DNA of 7,357 nt, taken from an uncultured Coprococcus sp. (GTDB lineage: Bacteria > Bacillota > Clostridia > Lachnospirales > Lachnospiraceae). A program made the position numbers and the translations under genes. Where the stretch lies: assembly GCA_900548215.1 (NCBI GenBank), contig URJI01000115.1:1-7357 (forward strand). Reading direction: 5' to 3'. The notes under the pieces were generated by a model. The model did no database searches and was not told where the DNA came from. It saw only the letters and a program-made list of their open reading frames with translations. Every line of letters begins with the position of its first letter. Positions within the stretch are counted from its first letter, which is position 1. Shown piece after piece: positions 1 through 6,637 of this stretch.

Positions 1-568
1 ATCCGACAATGCACATCAGTATATAGCCAAGGATTCCCCCCAGCGTATTCTGTATGAGATCGTCCACATCGCATACCCTGTAAGAGCCCTGATAGATGTG
101 ATACAGACCCGTGTACTGTGTAAACTCGAAAAATGCAGACAGACAGAACGTGAGGACTGTGGTCACGAACAGCTTCTGCTTGAAATAATACCTCATGTAC
201 ATTCCAAATGGCATGGTAAGCAGTACATTGAATAAAACAACATACAGGCACTCCTGCTTCAAAGCTACCACGTAGGTTGCACGGTTATGGATATCCAGAA
301 CTGTCTCCGTCCGGAATTTCTCTATGAATTTGAACGGTACCAGATTCACCTCCCTGCCCGGTCCCACTTCCCACCTGTGTGGCAGCGGCATGATGACCAG
401 AAAGTATGCACACAGCATATAGAATATGAAAGTGAACAATATGAGGGATCTGAGGAAACTCACCGACCCGTATTTGAAATATTGGACTATAACGTATGGC
501 AGCGTGAGTACAAGCGCCAATACCGGGAATACCAGAATGGCAAATTTGATTGCAGTAATATATCCCAT
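1..568 (-). CDS. VanZ-family integral membrane protein, C-terminus cut by window edge
   Basis: Reading the minus strand from ATG at 568 gives 189 open codons that run off the left edge. About five hydrophobic segments are visible (residues about 5-31, 38-60, 104-125, 132-150 and 172-189), so the product is a membrane protein. Family signatures are present: NLVPFKFI at 75-82, FNVLLTMPFGMYMR at 113-126, FFEFTQ at 146-151, and DVDDLIQNTLGGILGY at 167-182. The last is the classic VanZ C-terminal motif, so little of the protein is missing. VanZ of Tn1546 gives low-level teicoplanin resistance, but most chromosomal homologues have no established role, and nothing here points to glycopeptide resistance. 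The chosen start has AGGAGA 7 nt upstream. An in-frame ATG at 598, preceded by AGGTGA 6 nt upstream, would add ten residues (MRQNFLGDEI). The gene lies just behind aspS and the hairpin at 582-625. Confidence 0.9.
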   Translation of the reverse strand, partial: MGYITAIKFAILVFPVLALVLTLPYVIVQYFKYGSVSFLRSLILFTFIFYMLCAYFLVIMPLPHRWEVGPGREVNLVPFKFIEKFRTETVLDIHNRATYVVALKQECLYVVLFNVLLTMPFGMYMRYYFKQKLFVTTVLTFCLSAFFEFTQYTGLYHIYQGSYRVCDVDDLIQNTLGGILGYILMCIVG

Positions 569-582
569 GATCTCATCTCCTA
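569..582 (-). promoter_or_regulatory. Ribosome binding site of vanZ (downstream start), duplicated upstream of the FN3 gene
   Basis: The minus strand reads TAGGAGATGAGATC directly before the ATG at 568, with AGGAGA 7 nt from the start codon. The same 14 bases occur before the FN3 gene (6638-6651). The block abuts the T-tract of the hairpin at 582-625, so no room is left for a promoter between hairpin and start codon. The ATG inside the block is out of frame with vanZ. Confidence 0.7.
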
Positions 583-625
583 AAAAGTTTTGCCGCATGG
601 CGTCTCACCTGGCGCATGCGGCAAA
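582..625 (-). terminator. Hairpin plus T-tract after aspS: probable rho-independent terminator or vanZ leader attenuator
   Basis: Bases 589-599 (TTTGCCGCATG) and 615-625 (CATGCGGCAAA) form a perfect 11-bp inverted repeat around a 15-base loop. On the minus strand the stem is followed by AC and then TTTTT (586-582). This is the layout of an intrinsic terminator for aspS, although two bases separate stem and T-tract and the U run is short. The plus-strand side has no T-tract, so it would act only on leftward transcripts. The loop contains AGGTGA (610-605) and the 3' arm contains an ATG (598) in frame with vanZ. The structure could therefore also control vanZ, either by transcriptional read-through or by hiding the upstream start. 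Confidence 0.65.
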
Positions 626-662
626 CACATTTAACTTATAATAAAACTGTACCCAGCCAGAT

Positions 663-2495
663 CTACTCAGCGTCAGATGACTCCTTCTTCTCAGCCTCAA
701 TCTCTGCCTCAGCCTCAGGAGTTACCTCTATTCCAAGCTCTGCAAGCTGCTTGTCATCTACGTAGTCAGGTGCATTCGTCATAAGACATGATGCATCCTT
801 TACCTTAGGGAATGCGATGACGTCACGGATAGAATCCTGCTTTGCCATGAGCATGACCAGACGGTCAAGTCCATAGGCAAGTCCTGCGTGAGGCGGTACT
901 CCGTACTTGAATGCATCCAGAAGGAATCCGAATCTCTCGTGAGCCTCGGCCTTTGTGAAGCCAAGACACTCGAACATCTTCTCCTGTATATCATCCTGAT
1001 GGATTCTGACTGAACCTCCACCGATCTCATTTCCATTTAATACTATATCATAAGCCTTTGCACGAACCCTGCCCGGATCAGAATCGATATATTGAAGGTC
1101 CTCCTCCATAGGCATGGTGAATGGGTGGTGCATGGCTGTGAATCTGTTCTCCTCATCTGACCACTCAAGAAGTGGGAACTCTGTGATCCATACGAATCTG
1201 TATACATTCTTATCCACGAGTCCCATGAGCTCCGCCAGATGGCATCTGAGTGCACCGAGAACTGTCCATACAACCTTTGTCTTGTCCGCAGCGAACAGAA
1301 GAAGGTCGCCCGGCTTTCCATCCATGGCTGCCACAAGGGCGTTCATCTGCTCCTCTGTCATGAACTTGGCAAATGATGACTTATAGCTTCCATCCTCGTT
1401 GATAACTATATATGCAAGTCCCTTTGCGCCGTATGTCTTTGCATACTCAATAAGGGCATCTATCTTCTTTCTAGGCATGCTTCCCTGGCCCTCGGCATTG
1501 ATACCGCGGACTGTTCCGCCATTTGCAAGGGCACCTGTGAACACTCCAAACTCACAGTCCTTTACAACGTCGCTGACATCCTTCAGCTCAAGGCCGAATC
1601 TGAGATCAGGCTTATCTGAACCAAATCTGTCCATGGCCTCCTGCCATGTCATTCTCTGGATTGGAAGCTGGATGTCCAGGCCAAGTATATCCTTGAAGAG
1701 CTTTGCAAGAAGACGCTCATTTACATCGATGACATCATCCACGTCCACAAATGAGAGCTCCATATCCATCTGAGTGAACTCAGGCTGTCTGTCTGCACGG
1801 AGATCCTCGTCACGGAAGCATCTTGCGATCTGGAAATATCTGTCGTAACCAGAGCACATAAGAAGCTGCTTGAAGAGCTGTGGTGACTGTGGCAGAGCAT
1901 AGAATGTACCAGGGTGTACACGGCTTGGCACAAGATAATCCCTTGCTCCCTCCGGTGTTGACTTGGTCAGCATAGGTGTCTCTATCTCAAGGAATCCCTC
2001 ATCAGCCATGAACTGTCTGGCGATGGTAGCTACCTTACTCTTCATGATAAGATTTCGCTGGAGATCAGGACGTCTGAGATCAAGATATCTGTACTTGAGT
2101 CTTATCTCCTCCTTGGTCTTGCTGTTCTCCTCTATAGGGAATGGAGGTGTCTCTGCCTCTGACAGTATACGGAGACTGCTTGCTACGACCTCTATGTCTC
2201 CTGTTGCAAGATTCTCATTCACTGCACCTGCACGCTTGCACACCGTTCCCTCGATGGCTGCAACGAACTCTGAACGGAGCTTTCCCGCCTTTTCGAAGCA
2301 CTCTGTGCCACACTGTGACTCCTCAAATATAACCTGTAATATTCCACTTCTATCTCGAAGATCTACAAAGATTATTCCACCTTTATTTCTGCTTTTCTGT
2401 ACCCAGCCCATCACGGTGACTTTCTCACCTATGTTGGCACTGCTGACCTCTGTACATCTGTGGCTTCTCTTAAGCCCCTGCATAGATTCTGCCAT
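663..2495 (-). CDS. aspS: Aspartyl-tRNA synthetase, bacterial type
   Basis: This cytoplasmic class II synthetase (610 aa; usual bacterial length about 590) charges tRNA-Asp with aspartate using ATP. An N-terminal OB-fold anticodon-binding domain (about 14-110) contains GWVQKSRNKGG and FVDLRDR. The catalytic core carries YRYLDLRR (136-142), the flipping-loop region TKSTPEGARDYLVPSR (177-192), motif 2 around CFRDEDLRADRQPEFTQMD (226-244), GNEIGGGSVRIHQ (488-500) and motif 3 GLAYGLDRL (538-546). The bacterial GAD insertion covers about 310-410. The C-terminus ends in a repetitive acidic tail (EAEAEIEAEKKESSDAE), encoded by a GAGGCT-rich stretch at about 690-720. ATG at 2495 follows AGGAGG by 10 nt; a second Met at residue 5 is less well placed. 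The gene has its own promoter candidate (2536-2563) and is followed by a terminator-like hairpin. No T-box fits in the short leader. Whether the enzyme discriminates tRNA-Asp from tRNA-Asn cannot be told. Confidence 0.98.
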   Translation of the reverse strand: MAESMQGLKRSHRCTEVSSANIGEKVTVMGWVQKSRNKGGIIFVDLRDRSGILQVIFEESQCGTECFEKAGKLRSEFVAAIEGTVCKRAGAVNENLATGDIEVVASSLRILSEAETPPFPIEENSKTKEEIRLKYRYLDLRRPDLQRNLIMKSKVATIARQFMADEGFLEIETPMLTKSTPEGARDYLVPSRVHPGTFYALPQSPQLFKQLLMCSGYDRYFQIARCFRDEDLRADRQPEFTQMDMELSFVDVDDVIDVNERLLAKLFKDILGLDIQLPIQRMTWQEAMDRFGSDKPDLRFGLELKDVSDVVKDCEFGVFTGALANGGTVRGINAEGQGSMPRKKIDALIEYAKTYGAKGLAYIVINEDGSYKSSFAKFMTEEQMNALVAAMDGKPGDLLLFAADKTKVVWTVLGALRCHLAELMGLVDKNVYRFVWITEFPLLEWSDEENRFTAMHHPFTMPMEEDLQYIDSDPGRVRAKAYDIVLNGNEIGGGSVRIHQDDIQEKMFECLGFTKAEAHERFGFLLDAFKYGVPPHAGLAYGLDRLVMLMAKQDSIRDVIAFPKVKDASCLMTNAPDYVDDKQLAELGIEVTPEAEAEIEAEKKESSDAE

Positions 2496-2505
2496 CTTAC
2501 GCTAT

Positions 2506-2511
2506 CCTCCT
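2506..2511 (-). promoter_or_regulatory. aspS ribosome binding site
   Basis: The minus strand has a perfect AGGAGG 10 nt before the ATG at 2495, in an AT-rich, probably unstructured leader. It supports the ATG at 2495 over the in-frame Met codon four residues later. Confidence 0.8.
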
Positions 2512-2535
2512 AAATTTAAAAACTTTCCTTATGTC

Positions 2536-2563
2536 ACTATACACTTTTTTTATTTTTCGTCAA
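2536..2563 (-). promoter_or_regulatory. Sigma-A-type promoter for aspS
   Basis: On the minus strand TTGACG (2563-2558) is followed after a 16-bp A-rich spacer by TATAGT (2541-2536). Each hexamer matches the housekeeping consensus at five of six positions. The -35 box lies in the final codons of the HD-GYP gene and the -10 in the 54-bp gap before aspS. Initiation about 7 bp past the -10 (near 2529) would give a leader of roughly 34 nt, with the AGGAGG site inside it. That leader is too short for a T-box or other riboswitch. aspS is thus probably transcribed independently as well as by read-through from the upstream operon. This is a sequence-match inference. Confidence 0.7.
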
Positions 2564-3164
2564 GTCCCGGTATGTCTCCATGGAGCACCTTATCCACGCG
2601 CCCCAGCACATCCGTTGTGTTGATAAGTCTCTGGAACGCCAGGAACACCTTCATATCAAAATGTCTGACTTCATCTATCACCATGCCAAATGCTGTATCT
2701 GCGTCAAATGCCTTTCTGTACGGCCTGTTGCTGATAAGTGCACTGAACACATCGCACACACGTATGATCCGGGCACCGAGTGGTATCTCATCGCCGCACA
2801 TCCTGTACGGATATCCCGATCCGTCATAGTTCTCATGGTGATAATGAACCATATCCACTATATCCTGATCGTAGCCCTCACGCTTAAGTATCTCCGCCCC
2901 CAGCTTGGCATGCAGCCTGACGTATCTCATCTCTTCTATCTTCATTGCGCCCTGCCGCCGTCCATATATGTAAGGACTTATCTGAATCTTTCCCACATCA
3001 TGCAGCATTCCTGCCACGGCAGCCTTGTGTACGAATTCCTCATCACAGCCCAGCTCCCTCGCCAGCTCTGATGCCAATATACTCACACACATTCCATGGC
3101 GAACCGCATCGTTCATGTCAACCGAATAGCATTCTTCTGCATCCTTCTCCAATGCTAATCCCAT
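2550..3164 (-). CDS. Stand-alone HD-GYP domain phosphodiesterase
   Basis: The 204-residue protein is almost entirely one HD-GYP domain. Metal-binding and signature residues look intact: H23, H55-D56 with K59 (HDVGKI 55-60), H85 (HAKLG in place of the common HPxxG), H109-H110, DGSGYP (114-119) and D138. Characterised family members hydrolyse cyclic di-GMP or related cyclic dinucleotides in the cytoplasm, so this is the likely activity. There is no receiver, PAS, GAF or membrane segment, so any control must come from expression or a partner protein. Its ATG overlaps the hemZ stop by 10 nt (ATGGGATTAG) and has only a weak binding site, which points to translational coupling with hemZ. A Met at residue 17 has no better site. 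It occupies the place where hisS often lies in related genomes. The substrate is not shown by sequence; ordinary HD phosphohydrolase activity is the alternative. Confidence 0.9.
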   Translation of the reverse strand: MGLALEKDAEECYSVDMNDAVRHGMCVSILASELARELGCDEEFVHKAAVAGMLHDVGKIQISPYIYGRRQGAMKIEEMRYVRLHAKLGAEILKREGYDQDIVDMVHYHHENYDGSGYPYRMCGDEIPLGARIIRVCDVFSALISNRPYRKAFDADTAFGMVIDEVRHFDMKVFLAFQRLINTTDVLGRVDKVLHGDIPGLDEK

Positions 3165-4666
3165 ATAAATCCCGCTTTCTTACGCTCGATCATCTCATCT
3201 ATTCGAGCTATATAATCGTCTACACTTTTACAATTCTCTATTCTGTCTATACGTGTCCCCTCGGTAACTCCGTCATGCCCCGGTCTCACCACAAGCTTAG
3301 ACGAACTTCCAGCTCCCAGGCCGACTATGTCCGTCCGTTCCTCCATGATCAGTATATTGTAGAGGCACTCCAGCCCATCCTTTGAATAACCCACATTCTC
3401 CAGGTTTCCAGTCATATTCTTTTGTCTGTACAGATAGTACGGAAAAAGCCCAAGATCTTTTGCCGCATTTGTCACTGCAGCAAGCTGACTGTCTATATCA
3501 GTCCTCAAAGTATCCCTGTATCTGTCCATCTGTATATTCAGATTCGCAGCTCTCTTGATGGCAAGAGTGTGAACCGTAAGGCTCTCCGGTGCCAGCGCCT
3601 TGATCTGGTCAAGAGTCCTCTCCACCGCAGCGGTATCCTCGCCCGGAAGTCCCACTATCAGATCCATGTTGATATTGTAAAATCCGGCCTTTCTCGCATA
3701 CTCCATAGCCTTAACCGTCTGCTCAGAGGTGTGGGATCTGCCTATCGTCTTCAGCGTCTCATCATTCATAGTCTGTGGATTGATGCTTATACGGCTTACG
3801 CCATATCTCTTCATGACCTCCAGCTTGTCAAACGTCGTGCTGTCCGGACGTCCTGCCTCTATAGTAAACTCCCTGACACAGTCCATGTCAAAGTTGTCCC
3901 TGATCATGCTGCAAAGTCTGTCCATCTGCTCCGCCGATATGGAAGACGGCGTTCCACCACCCACGTATACCGATATAAGCCGCTTGTTCCTGTAAGCATC
4001 TGCCACAAACTTCATCTCACGCTCAAGTGCATCCAGATATGTGTCTACCTTATCTCTGTAAACCGCTATCGGGTACGAAGTAAATGAGCAGTACAGACAC
4101 CTCGTAGGACAGAACGGTATTCCTATATACAGACAATACTCATCCTCCTCGGCAACGGACTCGATGATCTTCTTCTCTCTTCCTGCCACAGCAACTGCAA
4201 GTTCTGCCTTATCCCTGGAGGTTCCGTACACCTCCTGATAATGCGCCACTATTTCATCTTCTGACAGTCCATCCTCCATGCACGCCACAGCAATCTTCGT
4301 AGGTCTTATGCCTGTGAGAGATCCCCATGGCAGCTTCCTGCCCGTATAATCTGAGAGCATCTCATATATGGCAAGCTTTAAAGGATTCCTGACCGCTGCC
4401 TTGTCATGGCAGTTTCCCGCCACATCCACATGTGCACTGCACACAGGACTTTCAAGCTCATCAAGACCATTTGTCACTTCGTACATACGGATAGCTATGC
4501 CATCATCCGTCACATCCGCCGCAAAAACCTTGTCAACCTCGCCTGCAAGTTCCGGCTTTCTGTCAAATATCTCAGGGATGACGATCCTCTCGCCTCCGTA
4601 AAATGCCTGAAGGCTCACCCTGAAATCATTATTGTAATCTTCTATGTTCTGTCTAAGTAAAATCAT
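3155..4666 (-). CDS. hemZ: Radical SAM coproporphyrinogen III dehydrogenase-like protein HemZ
   Basis: The 503-residue protein belongs to the HemN/HemZ branch of radical SAM enzymes, which in an oxygen-independent step decarboxylate coproporphyrinogen III to protoporphyrinogen. An N-terminal HemZ-specific region (1-170) contains the hallmark PWGSLTGIRPTK (113-124). The radical SAM core follows, with the 4Fe-4S ligands C186, C190 and C193 (CPTRCLYC), the SAM-contact segment GGGTPS (236-241), YGVSRISINPQT (288-299) and MDLIVGLPGE (334-343). A C-terminal HemN-like part has YRQKNMTGNLEN (413-424). The ATG at 4666 lies 18 nt after the MBL stop, with a weak GGTGTG site; the 3' end overlaps the HD-GYP start, so these genes are probably co-transcribed. 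No other haem gene is visible. Many gut Clostridia lack the full pathway, so the true substrate may differ from that of the characterised Bacillus enzyme. The family call is firm and the reaction less so. Confidence 0.93.
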   Translation of the reverse strand: MILLRQNIEDYNNDFRVSLQAFYGGERIVIPEIFDRKPELAGEVDKVFAADVTDDGIAIRMYEVTNGLDELESPVCSAHVDVAGNCHDKAAVRNPLKLAIYEMLSDYTGRKLPWGSLTGIRPTKIAVACMEDGLSEDEIVAHYQEVYGTSRDKAELAVAVAGREKKIIESVAEEDEYCLYIGIPFCPTRCLYCSFTSYPIAVYRDKVDTYLDALEREMKFVADAYRNKRLISVYVGGGTPSSISAEQMDRLCSMIRDNFDMDCVREFTIEAGRPDSTTFDKLEVMKRYGVSRISINPQTMNDETLKTIGRSHTSEQTVKAMEYARKAGFYNINMDLIVGLPGEDTAAVERTLDQIKALAPESLTVHTLAIKRAANLNIQMDRYRDTLRTDIDSQLAAVTNAAKDLGLFPYYLYRQKNMTGNLENVGYSKDGLECLYNILIMEERTDIVGLGAGSSSKLVVRPGHDGVTEGTRIDRIENCKSVDDYIARIDEMIERKKAGFIWD

Positions 4667-4684
4667 ATCACACCATAATCCGCT

Positions 4685-5329
4685 CTAGCTAAAGAACGGA
4701 TTCATCTTCTTCTCTTTGCCAATCTGGGTAACTCCGTTGTGTCCCGGATAGACAACCGTCTCATCAGGGAGAACAAAGAGCTTCTCACGTATATTCTCCA
4801 GAAGAGCGCTCTCATCACCTGTAGGGAAATCCGACCTCCCAACGCTATACTTGAAAAGTGTGTCCCCTGAAAACAGGATATGTTCATCCGCAAAATAATA
4901 ACACATTCCGCCTCTGGTATGTCCAGGGACACTGATACACTTCATCTCAGTTCCAAGCACTTTTCTCACGTCGCCATCCGCCAGATAGTTATCTGCGGAC
5001 GTCTCAATTACTTTGCCAAATACAGAAGTCATCATAGCCGAAAGATTCGCCTTGCTGCTGCCAAGGACATCCTTCTCATCCTCAGATGCATATGTAGGAA
5101 CTCCTGTCAGGGCTTTTAGCTCATCCATAGCCGCCATGTGATCTATATGTCCATGTGTCAGATATATTCCCACGCAATTCAGGCCTTCCGAGTCCAGTTT
5201 ACCCTTGATAAAATCCGCATTCCAGGACGGATCTATCACTATAGCCTCTTTTGTCTCATCATTTGCAACTATATAACAATTGGTCTGAAAACCTCCGAGT
5301 TCATTCGCGATAACTTTTAATTCTGCCAT
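4685..5329 (-). CDS. Metallo-beta-lactamase-fold hydrolase, glyoxalase II-like (YcbL type)
   Basis: The 214-residue soluble protein carries the complete metal site of the glyoxalase II-like MBL subfamily: HGHIDH (H59, H61, D63, H64), H137 in PGHTRGG, D156 in FSGDTLF and H197 in YPGHNGVT. This supports a binuclear metal hydrolase acting on thioesters or similar small substrates. It is too short for full glyoxalase II, lacking the C-terminal helical substrate domain, and matches small YcbL-like proteins ending near NPFF. The exact substrate is unknown. ATG at 5329 has a strong CGGAGG site 5 nt upstream and lies 22 nt after the FN3 stop. A hairpin (5341-5356) covers that gap. The stop TAG is followed 18 nt later, in the same frame, by the hemZ ATG. 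Location next to rel and hemZ is the usual one for this family in Clostridia. Confidence 0.92.
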   Translation of the reverse strand: MAELKVIANELGGFQTNCYIVANDETKEAIVIDPSWNADFIKGKLDSEGLNCVGIYLTHGHIDHMAAMDELKALTGVPTYASEDEKDVLGSSKANLSAMMTSVFGKVIETSADNYLADGDVRKVLGTEMKCISVPGHTRGGMCYYFADEHILFSGDTLFKYSVGRSDFPTGDESALLENIREKLFVLPDETVVYPGHNGVTQIGKEKKMNPFFS

Positions 5330-5340
5330 ATATACCTCCG

Positions 5341-5356
5341 GATAACCGCCGTTATC
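5341..5356 (-). other. Small perfect hairpin at the FN3/MBL junction
   Basis: Bases 5341-5346 (GATAAC) and 5351-5356 (GTTATC) form a perfect 6-bp stem with a 4-base loop. The stem includes the FN3 stop codon (5354-5352) and sits directly against the CGGAGG site of the MBL gene. There is no T-tract, so it is not a terminator. It might affect translation of the MBL gene or mRNA processing, or it may be chance. Confidence 0.4.
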
Positions 5357-6635
5357 TCCACTTTTCTACTTTGATCAATCTGCCTCTGCTATTGTACGTA
5401 TTGACTCTGGACACAAAATCCCTGCTGTTATAAATGTACACTCTGTATTTCTTGAGTGCTCCACCCGCAGTGTAATACCGTATCTCTGATAACTGATTGT
5501 CAGCGGCGCCATATATCTTCTTCTGCATCTCCACAGTTTTTCCCCTGCTGCTTAGGTAGATATCTATATCGCCTTCATATGTCACAGGGATCTTTGAAGG
5601 ATTGACAAACATCCTGCCGGCATAAGATACATACTCACTGACCCAGAACACTCTATGGCACCCTTTTCGCATCGTTCTGCGAAGGGATATCGCTGTACTT
5701 TTACTATATGTAAGCAGTCTGGCTCTGCGAACATCAGGCTGAAATCCATTCTTCACATCCTGATAATAGACAGCATATCCGTCAGCTCCCTTTGACTTTT
5801 CAAACTCAAGCCTGTAACCCCGGATTCCATCAAAATCCTCATCATACCAGACTGATCTGTAATCACCGGAAGATGAACGTTTCCACTCTTTTCTCTCATA
5901 GTATACTGCATCCGAAACCGATCTCGGAACAGTTGCAGTCCTGAGCACAGGTGAGAAATCACCCGCATACATCTGTCCACCGTACTTCATCACAGCTCTC
6001 ACCATGTATGAATATCCCGTCGCAGCGGCAAGTCCGCCATTCTTATAAACCAGCTTATCTGTCTCGGCGATCTTTGCCCATCTCTTGTATATCGTGCTGT
6101 AACGGTACACCTGATATCTGTCAGCACCTTTCACCGCACTCCACGTAAGATACACGGCATTCGTCATATACACGCCCAGATCAGCAACCTTCACTTTCCC
6201 CGGAAGAGTCTTCGCAGTCACACTTGTAAGCTTTGTAGCTTCCACATACTTTCCACCGGATACAGCAAGTCCCTTTACGGCAAATGTGTAGCTGCTGCCC
6301 GATTCAGTAAGCCGGCTAACCGTGTAATTCGTTGACTTTGTACTGCCGCTTCTTATATATTTCTTTTTTGCTGAATCATACACATATACCCTGTACACAT
6401 CCGCCTGATCACATTTGTCCCATGTGAGCTTCACTGAGGATGCTGATACAGGAACTGCTGTAAGATGTCCCAGGTTCTTCGGCACTGACGGGTCCGTTGC
6501 TGTGGCAACACAATTCACCGATCTTGCCGAATAAACCGCTGCGGCACTCGCTGTGTATTCTTCACCGTACACACTTCCCATAAACAGTACACATACCACC
6601 AACATGGCCAGATATCTTCTCATGTATGTCTTCAT
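5352..6635 (-). CDS. Secreted fibronectin type III domain protein of unknown function
   Basis: The 427-residue product starts with a signal peptide: basic KTYMRRY, a hydrophobic stretch LAMLVVCVLFMGSV, then a likely cleavage near residue 24 (VYG) or in the Ala-rich stretch ending about 33. No lipobox, LPXTG motif or later membrane segment is visible, so it is probably released or held non-covalently at the wall. Two FN3-like domains follow (about 51-143 and 145-236), each with the LTW strand (70-72, 163-165) and an AxxYxVY-like strand. Residues about 240-352 look like a diverged third beta domain (GADGYAVYYQDV). Residues about 354-427 have repeated tyrosine- and basic-rich units (YNSRDFVSRVNTYNSRGRLIKVEKW) resembling YD- or YwqK-type repeats. 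No catalytic motif is seen. ATG at 6635 has AGGAG 10 nt upstream. It sits 57 nt after rel, where dtd is often found. Binding of carbohydrate or wall polymer is a guess from FN3 context only. Confidence 0.8.
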   Translation of the reverse strand: MKTYMRRYLAMLVVCVLFMGSVYGEEYTASAAAVYSARSVNCVATATDPSVPKNLGHLTAVPVSASSVKLTWDKCDQADVYRVYVYDSAKKKYIRSGSTKSTNYTVSRLTESGSSYTFAVKGLAVSGGKYVEATKLTSVTAKTLPGKVKVADLGVYMTNAVYLTWSAVKGADRYQVYRYSTIYKRWAKIAETDKLVYKNGGLAAATGYSYMVRAVMKYGGQMYAGDFSPVLRTATVPRSVSDAVYYERKEWKRSSSGDYRSVWYDEDFDGIRGYRLEFEKSKGADGYAVYYQDVKNGFQPDVRRARLLTYSKSTAISLRRTMRKGCHRVFWVSEYVSYAGRMFVNPSKIPVTYEGDIDIYLSSRGKTVEMQKKIYGAADNQLSEIRYYTAGGALKKYRVYIYNSRDFVSRVNTYNSRGRLIKVEKWR

Positions 6636-6637
6636 CA

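Noticed and set aside
287..641. Plus-strand open frames over the vanZ region
   Set aside because: The minus-strand frame encodes a clear VanZ protein with the DVDDLI-NTLGG motif; the plus-strand products are low-quality shadows.
2496..2549. T-box or other riboswitch before aspS
   Set aside because: The gap is only 54 bp and the predicted leader about 34 nt, with no T-box sequence or terminator-antiterminator pair.
1963..2829. A 288-codon plus-strand open frame across the aspS start and HD-GYP gene
   Set aside because: It is antisense to two firmly identified genes, has no recognisable domain and no good ribosome site. Its length follows from codon use of the real genes.
3422..4087. A 221-codon plus-strand frame inside hemZ
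   Set aside because: It lies wholly antisense to conserved radical SAM sequence and has no known motif.
4667..4687. MBL and hemZ share one frame, separated by TAG and six sense codons, suggesting a read-through fusion or recoded stop
   Set aside because: The MBL protein ends at its usual NPFF-like C-terminus and hemZ starts at its normal N-terminus; one in three adjacent pairs share a frame by chance.
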